From positions 1 through 64,000 of the forward strand of contig CALWVZ010000002.1 in NCBI GenBank assembly GCA_944385125.1: a stretch of DNA of 64,000 nucleotides, in the 5' to 3' direction. A model generated the notes under the pieces. That model was not told the DNA's origin. It saw nothing but the letters and a program-made list of their open reading frames with translations, and did no database searches. This document shows positions 38,797-47,188 of this stretch, in pieces; position 1 is the stretch's first letter, and each line of letters begins with the position of its first letter. A program made the translations under genes and the position numbers. The DNA is from an uncultured Oscillospiraceae bacterium. Its GTDB lineage: Bacteria > Bacillota > Clostridia > Oscillospirales > Oscillospiraceae.

Positions 38797-40032
38797 TTAG
38801 CCCTCATTATTTTTTTTGCCGTATCTGCGCTCCCAGGCCCTGCGCTGCCGGACCCTTATTGCCTCGCCAATGCGCTCCTTGGTCTTGGGCAGGAGCTCAT
38901 CCTCCAGCTTGCCCTTGCCCCGCAGGAACAGACGCACAAGGAAGATAACGATAAGCACCAGGGGCAGCACGCCCGTCACCATGGCGCCTATAAGCAGGGC
39001 CAGGCACCAGTCCTCTATACAGCGGGCGGCGTTTTCCCAGTAGGGCAGGATGACGCCGTGGGTCTGCATGGAGCGGGAGCCGAACTGCTTCACCAGCTTA
39101 AGTATGCTCTCAAAGCCATAGCGGCTGGAGTTATCTACTATCACTCCACCGCCTATGGGGAACTTCTCCTTGGCCACGCCCAGGGCAAAGCCCTTTACCG
39201 GCTCAGCCATGACAACCTCGTAGCACTCAATGCCCACGCTGCTGCCGGAGCTGCCGCTGCCGCCGGAGCTTCCCCCGGAGCTGCCGGAGTTATCGCCGGA
39301 GCTGCCGGAACCGCTCCCTCCGCTGCCGCCGGAGCCGGAAGATGAGCTCCCGGAGCCTGAGGAGGCTGTGGCGGTCAGAGTGCTGCTGCCGGAGCTTTTA
39401 ATGCTGCTGTAGGCGTCATAGCTCATGTATATGCCCATGCCGGAGGTGTAGGCCTTCAGGCTGGCAAAGTCCTGTTCCCGTTCTATCACTCCCGCCACTA
39501 CAAAGGGCACGCCGTCTATTTTGAAGCTCAGGCCCTCCAGCTGGGTGCCGCCGAAGAGGAGCCAGGCGCTGTCCTCGTCCAGGAGCACCCGGTCCTTCAT
39601 CAAATCGTCGGGGCGGATATAGTTGCCGCTGAGCAGGCGAATGGGATGGAAATCGAAGAAGTTGCCCCCCACGGCAATAACGCTCACATCGCCCTTGCCC
39701 TGGTCGCTGGCCACATAGGCTTTGCCGGTGGTGGACCAGGCGTCGCAGAAGAGCTGGGCCTCGGTGTCTATATCCAGAGCCGCCTCATGGAACTTGGTCA
39801 TCATGGCGGTACGGAAAGTGTAGACCTGTTCCAGGCTCAGCTTCTGGTCCACGGACATGAAGCAGCTGAGCTGGCTGAATTTCAGCTCCCCCTCCCCCTG
39901 CCAGCGCTCCGCCTGGTGCTGGCTGTCCAGCATGTTGGCCAGGTGGGAATACACCAGCAGGCAGCTCAGACACAGCAGGGCCAATATCGCCCCGGCTATT
40001 GGCAGCGCCAGCCGTTTCAGCTTTTCTCTCAT
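38797..40032 (-). CDS. MacB-PCD-like protein with only two TM segments and a Gly/Ser-rich insert
   Basis: A 411-residue protein: TM1 about 9-29, an extracellular MacB_PCD-like domain (VIAVGGNFFDFHPIRLLSGN, DRVLLDEDSAWLLFGG, FVVAGVIERE), a low-complexity Gly/Ser stretch at about 223-265, then a single C-terminal TM (about 343-370) and a basic cytoplasmic tail. Real MacB/FtsX permeases have four TMs, so three-TM export machinery is missing. It overlaps the HlyD-like adaptor by 4 nt and ends the carbohydrate-ABC gene run. No cognate MacB ATPase is present. Function unknown; possibly an accessory scaffold. Confidence 0.7.
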   Translation of the reverse strand: MREKLKRLALPIAGAILALLCLSCLLVYSHLANMLDSQHQAERWQGEGELKFSQLSCFMSVDQKLSLEQVYTFRTAMMTKFHEAALDIDTEAQLFCDAWSTTGKAYVASDQGKGDVSVIAVGGNFFDFHPIRLLSGNYIRPDDLMKDRVLLDEDSAWLLFGGTQLEGLSFKIDGVPFVVAGVIEREQDFASLKAYTSGMGIYMSYDAYSSIKSSGSSTLTATASSGSGSSSSGSGGSGGSGSGSSGDNSGSSGGSSGGSGSSGSSVGIECYEVVMAEPVKGFALGVAKEKFPIGGGVIVDNSSRYGFESILKLVKQFGSRSMQTHGVILPYWENAARCIEDWCLALLIGAMVTGVLPLVLIVIFLVRLFLRGKGKLEDELLPKTKERIGEAIRVRQRRAWERRYGKKNNEG

Positions 40033-41930
40033 GTGTTGTTCTCCGCCATTCTCACCTGGTCGCCGCTCTTCACCGGGGAGTTGCTGGTGGTGATGACATA
40101 GTCTCCGTAGCTCAGGTCAGCCACCACGGCGGAGTTATTGTCATCGGAGGCCAGCACCTCCACGCTCACCCGCTTGGCTATATAGCGGTTGCCCAGAGGG
40201 GAGGACTTGGCCTGGATAGCCAGGACGAACTTGCCGTTATTATCGCTGCGGATGGCGCTGTTTGGCACTATGGTGTCGTAATTTGCGCTCTTCTGGCCCA
40301 CGGAGATGGTCAGCTCCGAGCCGGAGGTGACGTCTCCCGACAGCTCAAAGGTGAGCTCCTTGTTGGTCTGGGGGTTCTTGGGGTCGGTGCGGATGTTGGA
40401 GAGAGTGGCCACTATCTCGTTGCCCCAGTAGTAGTTGCTCACTGTGGCGGTATCCCCCACTCTCAGGCGCTGGGCCTGGTCGTTGGTGACGGAGAAGGAG
40501 AGGGTGTGGCCCATATCCGGCACCTCGATGGTGCAGACCACGGTGTCCTTGGTGACGGTGTCCCCGGCGCTCACATTGATGGCGGTGACTACGCCGTTGA
40601 CGTTGGCTGTTATCTGGTCTCCGGCATCGCCGGAGAGCTGCTTCACCTTCTCCTGGGCCGCCTTTATCTTCTCCGCCTGCTGCTGCAGGTCCACGGAAGC
40701 AGAGGCCAGGGTCTTATCGTCCTGGGACTGTTTATACAGGAGATTGCTCCAGGCATCTTCATAAGCGTTGACAGCGGTATCATATTCCGCCTGGGCTTTG
40801 TCCAGAGCCTCTCTGTACGGAATGAGCTGATAATTTACCTGCTCGTTGTATTTGAGTATGGCGTCATACTTGGCCTTGGCGCTGTCATACACAGACTTGG
40901 CATTTTCCAGTGTGGATTTATTGGAGGCCACAAAGTCGTTTAGTGCATTCTGGGCCGAGGATAGCCACTGCTTGGCCGTCAGCTCGTCTTTGATCATGTT
41001 GGGGTTGGTCTCCCCGTCCTGATAGGTCCCGGATAGGGTAATGTCCGGGATATCGCCGACAGAGGACAGGAGCACGATGCCGCCGCCATTGCTTATCCTG
41101 CCAAGAGAGCGGAAACCGCTGCCGGCAGAGGGGGAGTAAGACATGGTCTGGGCAGCCGCAGTGTCTGGGTTTTCATCTGCCGGTTGGGTCTGATCCACGC
41201 CTGAAGCATCGTCCTTGATCTCTTCCTTTTCTTCCTCCGGCGTAGCCGTGGGACTGGGCGTTGAGATAGGCGTCAGACTCCTCAGCTGATTGACTCGGTT
41301 CTGCCAGTCCACCACCTTGGCGTTCAGGCCCAGGTAAGCGCTGTCATAACTGGCCTGGATGGAGACCAGGTTGTCATAGGATTTCTGCATAGCATCCTTG
41401 GCCTCGGAGAGCTGAGCCTCCGCCTGGGGGTCGCTGTACTTCTGCTTCATCTCGTCGTAGACCTTTACTGCATCAGACAGGACCTTTTCCGCAGCGCTCA
41501 TGGTCTTTTCCGCATCGCTCAAGGCTCTGTTTTCACTGGTATAGCTGAAGCTGGGCATCCCTATGGCAGACTTCTGGTAGGCGTATTGCAGGTCCCGCAG
41601 GGTCTCCTTGGCCGCCTCCAGCTCCTGGCTGTCCCCTGCGCCCAGGACAAACAGAGTGTCCCCGGTGTTCACTTCCTGGCCCACCTTTACCATCACGGAG
41701 CGGATCTCCCGGGTCTGGGTGGTCTTTACATTGTGGCTGCCGTTGGCTTTCACGGTGCCGGTGCCCCGGACCTTGGCCACGATGGAACCGTCGGTAACGC
41801 CGGCGGTAGCCACCTCAGGCAGGCTGCGGTTCATGATGGTGTTGGAGAAAAAAGTCAGCACCAGCAGCACCGCCAGGAAAATTATGGCGGCGTTTTTTAC
41901 CCATTCTCTGTTCTTAGGTTTAAATTCCAT
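40029..41930 (-). CDS. HlyD/MacA-family membrane-fusion adaptor protein
   Basis: A 633-residue adaptor with an N-terminal TM (about 12-32). A first biotinyl-lipoyl half (GTVKANGSHNVKTTQTREI to VGQEVNTGDTLFVLG) leads into long coiled-coil segments (about 100-215 and 320-450). An acidic Pro/Thr-rich insert lies at about 222-275. The second lipoyl half is ITANVNGVVTAINVSAGDTV, followed by beta-barrel and membrane-proximal domains. It lies 27 nt after the MalG-type permease and overlaps the MacB-PCD-like gene. In Gram-positives such adaptors pair with MacB exporters; here the ATPase is missing locally. Confidence 0.85.
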   Translation of the reverse strand: MEFKPKNREWVKNAAIIFLAVLLVLTFFSNTIMNRSLPEVATAGVTDGSIVAKVRGTGTVKANGSHNVKTTQTREIRSVMVKVGQEVNTGDTLFVLGAGDSQELEAAKETLRDLQYAYQKSAIGMPSFSYTSENRALSDAEKTMSAAEKVLSDAVKVYDEMKQKYSDPQAEAQLSEAKDAMQKSYDNLVSIQASYDSAYLGLNAKVVDWQNRVNQLRSLTPISTPSPTATPEEEKEEIKDDASGVDQTQPADENPDTAAAQTMSYSPSAGSGFRSLGRISNGGGIVLLSSVGDIPDITLSGTYQDGETNPNMIKDELTAKQWLSSAQNALNDFVASNKSTLENAKSVYDSAKAKYDAILKYNEQVNYQLIPYREALDKAQAEYDTAVNAYEDAWSNLLYKQSQDDKTLASASVDLQQQAEKIKAAQEKVKQLSGDAGDQITANVNGVVTAINVSAGDTVTKDTVVCTIEVPDMGHTLSFSVTNDQAQRLRVGDTATVSNYYWGNEIVATLSNIRTDPKNPQTNKELTFELSGDVTSGSELTISVGQKSANYDTIVPNSAIRSDNNGKFVLAIQAKSSPLGNRYIAKRVSVEVLASDDNNSAVVADLSYGDYVITTSNSPVKSGDQVRMAENNT

Positions 41931-41957
41931 ATTGCACCTCTAAAGCTTTGCTGCCCG

Positions 41958-42833
41958 TCAGCCCTTGACGCTGCCGGAATTTGCTATGCCCTCTACCAGA
42001 TATTCCTCGCCGTGGAGGAACAGCAGTAGGGACGGTATCATATATACTGTGGCCATGGCGAAGGCCAGGCCTATCTCCCCGGTATTTATATTGGACAGGA
42101 ACACCGACAGGGGCTGGCTGTCCGCATCCTGCAGGAGGATGAGGGGCTGCTCCACCATGTTCCAATAGTCGATAAACACCAGGATGGCAATGGAGTAAAG
42201 GGCCGAACGGCACTGGGGCAGACATATCTTGGTGAATATCTGCCACTCCCCCGCCCCGTCCACCTTGGCCGCCTCAATAAGGGAATAGGGTATGCGGCGC
42301 ATGAACTTGGTGAGCAGGAACACGGAGAAGGGGGCGAAGATGCCCGGCAGGATTATGGCCCAGGAGGTATTGAGGATGCCCAGCCAGTCGCTCACCAGGT
42401 AGTTTGGGACCAGGGTGACCTGGTAAGGCATGAGCATAAGTATCACATAGAAAAAGAAAATGCCGCTTCTTATCTTTCCTCTCCATCTGGTGAAGCTATA
42501 GGCCGCCACTGCGGCCACCGCCACCTGGAAGATGACTATGGGCACCACCAGGAAAATGCTGTTCCACAGCTTCAGCAGATATTCCGGGGATTTTATCAGG
42601 CCGGTGACATACTGGGAGAGGGTGACCTTGTCGGGTATGAATTTCAGGTTCACGGTCTTGGACACGTAGCCGCCGGTGGTGGTGGAGAATATCATGCCGT
42701 AGTTTGCCTTTATCTCCGACTCGGACATGAAGGAGTTGGTGATGGTCAGCACCGTGGGCAGCAGGAACATTATGGCAAAGGCGGCGCAGAGCAGGAACAT
42801 GGCCCCCCGGCCGAAATAGTGTTTCTTTTTCAT
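41958..42833 (-). CDS. Carbohydrate ABC transporter permease, MalG type
   Basis: A 291-residue permease with six TM segments and the EAA loop PYSLIEAAKVDGAGEWQIFTKICLP, which docks the ATPase. N-terminus RGAMFLLCAAFAIMFLLPTVL. The long loop after TM1 (about 45-85) is typical of CUT1 permeases. Its start overlaps the MalF-type gene's stop by 4 nt. The usual MsmK-type ATPase is not in the window and is presumably shared from elsewhere. The sugar is unknown. Confidence 0.9.
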   Translation of the reverse strand: MKKKHYFGRGAMFLLCAAFAIMFLLPTVLTITNSFMSESEIKANYGMIFSTTTGGYVSKTVNLKFIPDKVTLSQYVTGLIKSPEYLLKLWNSIFLVVPIVIFQVAVAAVAAYSFTRWRGKIRSGIFFFYVILMLMPYQVTLVPNYLVSDWLGILNTSWAIILPGIFAPFSVFLLTKFMRRIPYSLIEAAKVDGAGEWQIFTKICLPQCRSALYSIAILVFIDYWNMVEQPLILLQDADSQPLSVFLSNINTGEIGLAFAMATVYMIPSLLLFLHGEEYLVEGIANSGSVKG

Positions 42834-43717
42834 CCCTCCACATCCTTTCCGAACCAGTCCTCCGCTATGAACAGCAGAGCTATCAGCACCACCATGACGA
42901 TGGCCATGACCACCGCCGCAGCGGAGAGCTTCTGATAATCCAGGGAGCGGAAGGTGTTGTTCATAAAGTGCTGGAGCATGTACAGCTTTTCATAGGGATA
43001 GTCCCCGGTGAGCAGGTACACCTCCCGGAAGACCTTGAAGGAGTTTATCAGGGACAGTATGGTGACGAAGAGCACCGTAGGCGACAGGTAGCGCAGCTTG
43101 ATGGCAAAGAACTTATAGGTCTCGCTGGCCCCTTCCACGTCTGCGACCTCCAGCAGCTCCTTGGGTATGTTGGCCAAGCCCGCCATGAACAGTATCATAT
43201 TGTAGCCCAGGTTCTTCCACAAAAACAGGATGATGACCACTATCTGGCAGTAGTCCGACTGGAGCCAATCTATCCTGTCGGCGCCGAAGAGCATAATGAA
43301 CTCGTTTATGGTGCCGTTGAAGTTAAAGAGCACCTGCCAGATGAGCACCACCGAGGCCACCGGCACCATCATGGGGCTGAGGAAGAAGGTGCGAAACTGG
43401 CTCTTCAGGGGTATGCGGCACTCCAGCATCAATGCAAGGCCCATGGCCAGGATGACCGCCAGGGGCACCGCCACTACGGAAAAGCTCAGGGTGTTCTTTG
43501 CCGCCATGAGGAAGGCGGAGTTATCGAACAGCTTTATGAAATTTTCCAAAAACACAAAGTTCTTCGATCCAACTCCGTCTATCAGCGAGTAGTAGACCAC
43601 AACGCCGAAGGGGACGATGAAGAACACTCCCACACCCAGAAGGCTGGGGAAGAGGAAGCACAGGCTCTTGAGGAAATCGAGGGTGCGCTCCCGGAGATTC
43701 AGTTTATTTTTCTTCAT
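42830..43717 (-). CDS. Carbohydrate ABC transporter permease, MalF type
   Basis: A 295-residue permease with six TM segments: LCFLFPSLLGVGVFFIVPFG at TM1 and the EAA-type loop PKELLEVADVEGASETYKFFAIKLRYLSP. It forms a heterodimer with the MalG-type partner. It has its own promoter between it and the upstream binding-protein gene. Confidence 0.9.
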   Translation of the reverse strand: MKKNKLNLRERTLDFLKSLCFLFPSLLGVGVFFIVPFGVVVYYSLIDGVGSKNFVFLENFIKLFDNSAFLMAAKNTLSFSVVAVPLAVILAMGLALMLECRIPLKSQFRTFFLSPMMVPVASVVLIWQVLFNFNGTINEFIMLFGADRIDWLQSDYCQIVVIILFLWKNLGYNMILFMAGLANIPKELLEVADVEGASETYKFFAIKLRYLSPTVLFVTILSLINSFKVFREVYLLTGDYPYEKLYMLQHFMNNTFRSLDYQKLSAAAVVMAIVMVVLIALLFIAEDWFGKDVEG

Positions 43718-43770
43718 TTGACCTTGCCGTTTCGTTTCCCGATATTGTTATAATGTGTATGCCATTGCCA

Positions 43771-43799
43771 ATAATACCACATCTTGTAGACCGATTCAA
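43771..43799 (-). promoter_or_regulatory. Promoter of the permease-adaptor genes
   Basis: TTGAAT (43794-43799), 17 bp, TATTAT (43771-43776). Confidence 0.7.
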
Positions 43800-43839
43800 T
43801 AAATGCGGGCAAAACAAAAGAAATATTAATAATTATGCT

Positions 43840-43870
43840 CCAGGGGCAGGGCTTTTGCCCCTGCCCCTGG
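43840..43870 (-). other. Stem-loop after the binding-protein gene
   Basis: GC-rich stem CCAGGGGCAGGG(G)C/GCCCTGCCCCTGG with an A4 (T4) loop, without a strong T-run. Probably a 3'-end stabiliser or partial terminator separating binding-protein from permease transcripts. Confidence 0.6.
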
Positions 43871-43884
43871 AATTAGTTTGATGT

Positions 43885-46326
43885 TCAGCGCTGCTCGTTG
43901 ACAAAGATATTGGCCTTGCTCTGGATGAGCTTTGCCACATCTTCGGCGGTCTTCTGTCCCTGGAAGAAGGCGGCAGACTCCTCGGAGACTATCTCAAAAA
44001 TGTCGCTGTCATAATTGGCCTTGCGGTCGGTGCTGGCTATGAGCTCCCGGAGCTGGTCTATCTGCTCCGGGTCGATGGCATAGACCTCCTCGGTTTCTCC
44101 GGTCTCCTCGTTCCAGCGTCCGTAGCGGGCGATGGGTATCTTGTTGCCCTCTTCGTCCAGGATGGCGTTGCCGTCGGCATCCTCCTGGTACTGGATAGTC
44201 ATGGCATCCTCCGCTTTTTCGTCAAAGATATCCTTGCGGCTGGCCAGGCCCCACACGTTTTCCTCCTGGTAGTCCTTGGTCATGAAGGTACGCAGGAACT
44301 GCCACACCACGTCCTTGTTCTGGCTCTTGCTGCTCATGGCGTAGGCTCCTCCGTCTATGCCCAGCATGTTGCCGGTGCCGCTGGAGGTGGGATAGCCGAT
44401 GAAAGTGATTTCTCCGCCGAAGCTCTCGGTATACTGGTTATAGAACAAGTCCTCTATCATATACACGGAGGCCTGCACCAGCATCTGTTTGCCCTGGGCT
44501 ATGCGCTCCTGGGTGCTCTCGGCAGTGGAGTAATCGTAGTTTTCCCAGTCGAAGGTCTCGGGGAAGCGGGCGGCAAACTCCAGCAGGTCGATGAACTCCT
44601 GGCTGTCGAAGCGGCACTCGCCGGTGCCCCAGTTGACGAAGTTATCCATGTCCAGAGCCAGGCAGTTCTGGAGTATGGTGTCCCGGGTGACGTACTGGTC
44701 AAAGGGCTCGCAGCCCTCAGGCATGGAGGCAAGAGCCTCGTTGAACTGCTCATAGGTCCAGCCCGGAGTGTCGCCCACCACTTTGCTTGCGCCGATCACT
44801 GCCTGGATATAGAAGCCGGGCACGGTGCAGCAGAGCTTGCCGTCCACCTCCATGGCAGCCAGAACATTCTCAAAGTAGTCCTCCCGGTTCAGCTCCTCGT
44901 CGGCGTCGATGTAGGGGTACAGGTCCTCGATGATGCCCTTGGAGGCCAGCTGCACATAATTCAGGTTGCTGATATCCAGGATGTCGGGGACGTTGCCGGC
45001 CATTATCTCGGTGTTCAGCTTGGTGAGCCCGGCGTCGTAGCCGTTCTCCTCGTTGTTGTACTCGGAGTAGTCGACGACCTCTATGCGGTACTTGTCGTTG
45101 CCGCGGTTGAACTTCACTATCATTTCCTGGGTCTGATACTGGAGGCCGATGCAGCCCAGAGTGATTATCTCCTTATGGGGCACGGACTCGTAAGGTACCT
45201 GCTTTACGGTGACCAGCTCGTAGCTGTAACTGCGGCTGCTGCTGTCGTAATCGGAGATGACGCCCACCACGGAGCCGTCATCTCTTACGGTGACGCTGCT
45301 CATGTCGTTGCCGTTCACGTCACAGCTGAGCCAGCTGAAGAGCTTCTCCTGGACTCCCTCCGCCAGCTTCAGGCCGTAGAAGTTGGTGCCGTTGGTGTAG
45401 TACAGGTCATAGCCGTTGCTGCCGGTGATGGCGTTATAGAGGTATACGTTCTCCAGGGGGTAGCCGGTGTCGCTGAGCTTCTTGTTGGCAATGTCTATGG
45501 GATAGACTTCCATCCCGCTGCCGCCGGAGATGCTGGCGGCAATGGTGCCGTCGGCCAGCTTCACAATGGTGTCTATATAGCTTTCGGAATCCGCCTCAAT
45601 CCTATAGCTGAAGCTTCCGTCAGGGGCTATGCCCACTATCTGGGTGCCGTTATAGAGGCACACCACATTCCCCTCCTGGTCCAGCTTCATGTTATAGCTG
45701 TCCAGATACATATCCGGGTCTACCTCTACACGAGCGCTGCTTATCTCTGTGCCGTCCGGCTCCAGCCAGCGGACATAGTAGCTCTGTTCGTACTTATAGT
45801 AATTCCAGTAATCGTTGTCGCTGCTGCTCATGCCCTCGGGGGCCTCGCTCCAGGACTTGTACTGTATCTCAATCGCCACCAGCTTGCCGTCATCAGACAC
45901 ACAGATGCCGTTGACGTCGCTGCTGGAATTAAAATCCTTGTAATTGCCGTCGTTGGCGGGGGGCTCCATGCGCTGGTAGTTCGCCAGCTTTTCCACCTTG
46001 CCGTCGAAGCCAACAAAGTAGATGAAGCTGCCGTATACATCGTACTGTCCCTCATACTCAGGGGTGACTCCCTCGGGGGTGTTGTTGCCTATCTTCTCGT
46101 AGCTGGTGGAATAGAAGCCATCCTCAGTGTACACTCTGGGATAGAGGCTCACGTCCTGGTCGCTGGCGATTTTGTCAAATACTGCCGTATACGCAAACTC
46201 GGGATGCTCTTCATCCCCGTCTTCCTTGTCCCCTGAACCGTCCTCGCTCTTGCCGCAGGCGGCCAGGGACAGGACCATTACCGCTGCCAGCAGTAAGGCC
46301 AGCAGGCTTTTCAGTCTGTTTTTCAT
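43885..46326 (-). CDS. Carbohydrate ABC binding lipoprotein with large N-terminal beta-propeller-like domain
   Basis: An 813-residue lipoprotein, about twice the usual length. Signal peptide ends LSLAAC (Cys near 24). Residues about 45-390 are beta-rich with repeating short segments (YGSFIYFVGFDGKVEKLANY, GICVSDDGKLVAIEIQYKSW, VVCLYNGTQIVGIAPDGSF, YLYNAITGSNGYDLYYTN), resembling a propeller or sensor domain. From about 395 (EIITLGCIGLQYQTQEMIVK) comes a family 1 extracellular solute-binding domain (TEIMAGNVPDILDISNL, GWTYEQFNEALASMPEG, FIGYPTSSGTGNMLGIDGGA). AAGGAGG precedes the ATG. The sugar is unknown. Confidence 0.85.
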   Translation of the reverse strand: MKNRLKSLLALLLAAVMVLSLAACGKSEDGSGDKEDGDEEHPEFAYTAVFDKIASDQDVSLYPRVYTEDGFYSTSYEKIGNNTPEGVTPEYEGQYDVYGSFIYFVGFDGKVEKLANYQRMEPPANDGNYKDFNSSSDVNGICVSDDGKLVAIEIQYKSWSEAPEGMSSSDNDYWNYYKYEQSYYVRWLEPDGTEISSARVEVDPDMYLDSYNMKLDQEGNVVCLYNGTQIVGIAPDGSFSYRIEADSESYIDTIVKLADGTIAASISGGSGMEVYPIDIANKKLSDTGYPLENVYLYNAITGSNGYDLYYTNGTNFYGLKLAEGVQEKLFSWLSCDVNGNDMSSVTVRDDGSVVGVISDYDSSSRSYSYELVTVKQVPYESVPHKEIITLGCIGLQYQTQEMIVKFNRGNDKYRIEVVDYSEYNNEENGYDAGLTKLNTEIMAGNVPDILDISNLNYVQLASKGIIEDLYPYIDADEELNREDYFENVLAAMEVDGKLCCTVPGFYIQAVIGASKVVGDTPGWTYEQFNEALASMPEGCEPFDQYVTRDTILQNCLALDMDNFVNWGTGECRFDSQEFIDLLEFAARFPETFDWENYDYSTAESTQERIAQGKQMLVQASVYMIEDLFYNQYTESFGGEITFIGYPTSSGTGNMLGIDGGAYAMSSKSQNKDVVWQFLRTFMTKDYQEENVWGLASRKDIFDEKAEDAMTIQYQEDADGNAILDEEGNKIPIARYGRWNEETGETEEVYAIDPEQIDQLRELIASTDRKANYDSDIFEIVSEESAAFFQGQKTAEDVAKLIQSKANIFVNEQR

Positions 46327-46370
46327 TTTTGTCCTCCTTGATATGTGATTAAATGAATAAACATTCTTTT

Positions 46371-46400
46371 CCTATGCCAGCATAGGTAGACATAATTATA
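46371..46400 (-). promoter_or_regulatory. -10 box and palindromic operator of the binding-protein gene
   Basis: TATAAT (46395-46400, minus) is followed at about +10 by the perfect palindrome CCTATGC-TG-GCATAGG (46371-46386), placed as a repressor operator would be, possibly of LacI type. No good -35 was seen. Confidence 0.5.
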
Positions 46401-46453
46401 GCACAGATTGTTCCGGCGAACTCTTAAACTTTCTTAAAACATTCAATTGTTTA

Positions 46454-46481
46454 TTGTGCCCGGGAAAATTTGTGTTACAAT
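46454..46481 (+). promoter_or_regulatory. Promoter of the second two-component system
   Basis: TTGTGC (46454-46459), 16 bp, TACAAT (46476-46481). Ribosome site GAGGTG follows, 7 nt before the ATG. Confidence 0.6.
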
Positions 46482-46498
46482 CAAGCTGAGGTGATTAT

Positions 46499-47188
46499 AT
46501 GACGGCTTTACCCCATGTGCTCATAGTAGATGACGATGCAGACATAAGAAATGTTCTTGAAATTTTGCTTAAAAATAAATATTTTGTTGAGGAGGCCTCC
46601 GACGGCGCCTCCGCTATCGACTATGTCTCCGCACACCCGGAGGTGGACCTGATAATACTGGACGTGATGATGCCGGGCCTCTCCGGCTTCGAGACCTGTT
46701 CCCGTCTCCGGGAGCTGAGCCACGCCCCCATACTCTTCCTCACCGCCAAGTCCGCCGAGGCGGACAGGCTCTCCGCCTACAGCAGCGGCGGGGACGACTT
46801 CCTCTCCAAGCCCTTCTCCCATCAGGAGCTGCTGGCCAAGGTCAATTCCCTGCTGCGCCGCTACCGGGAGTACCGGGGCAAGAACGACGGGGTGATCTCC
46901 GTGGGGGACCTGGAGGTGGACCTGTCCGGCCACAGCGTGAAATATCAGGGCAGCCACGTCTCCCTTACCGACACGGAGTATTCCATACTGGAGCACCTGA
47001 TGAAACATCGGGGCAGCACCGTCACGGCGGCGGAGCTGTACGAAGCAGTGTGGGGCGAGAAGTTCCTCTCCGGCTCCGGCAACACCGTTATGGTCCATGT
47101 GCTGAACCTGCGCCGGAAGATAGAGGAAAAACCCTCCAGTCCCAAGATAATCCGCACCGTGTGGGGAAAGGGCTATCAAATTGACTGA
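46499..47188 (+). CDS. OmpR/PhoB-family response regulator
   Basis: A 229-residue regulator: VLIVDDDADIRNVLEILL, phospho-acceptor LIILDVMMPGLSGFET (Asp near 55), FLTAKSAEADR and DFLSKPFSHQELLAK. DNA-binding domain with LTDTEYSILEHLMKHRGSTV and SGNTVMVHVLNLRRKI, ending RTVWGKGYQID. It overlaps the kinase by 8 nt. Its divergent position beside the carbohydrate binding-protein gene suggests that operon as a target. Confidence 0.93.
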   Translation: MTALPHVLIVDDDADIRNVLEILLKNKYFVEEASDGASAIDYVSAHPEVDLIILDVMMPGLSGFETCSRLRELSHAPILFLTAKSAEADRLSAYSSGGDDFLSKPFSHQELLAKVNSLLRRYREYRGKNDGVISVGDLEVDLSGHSVKYQGSHVSLTDTEYSILEHLMKHRGSTVTAAELYEAVWGEKFLSGSGNTVMVHVLNLRRKIEEKPSSPKIIRTVWGKGYQID

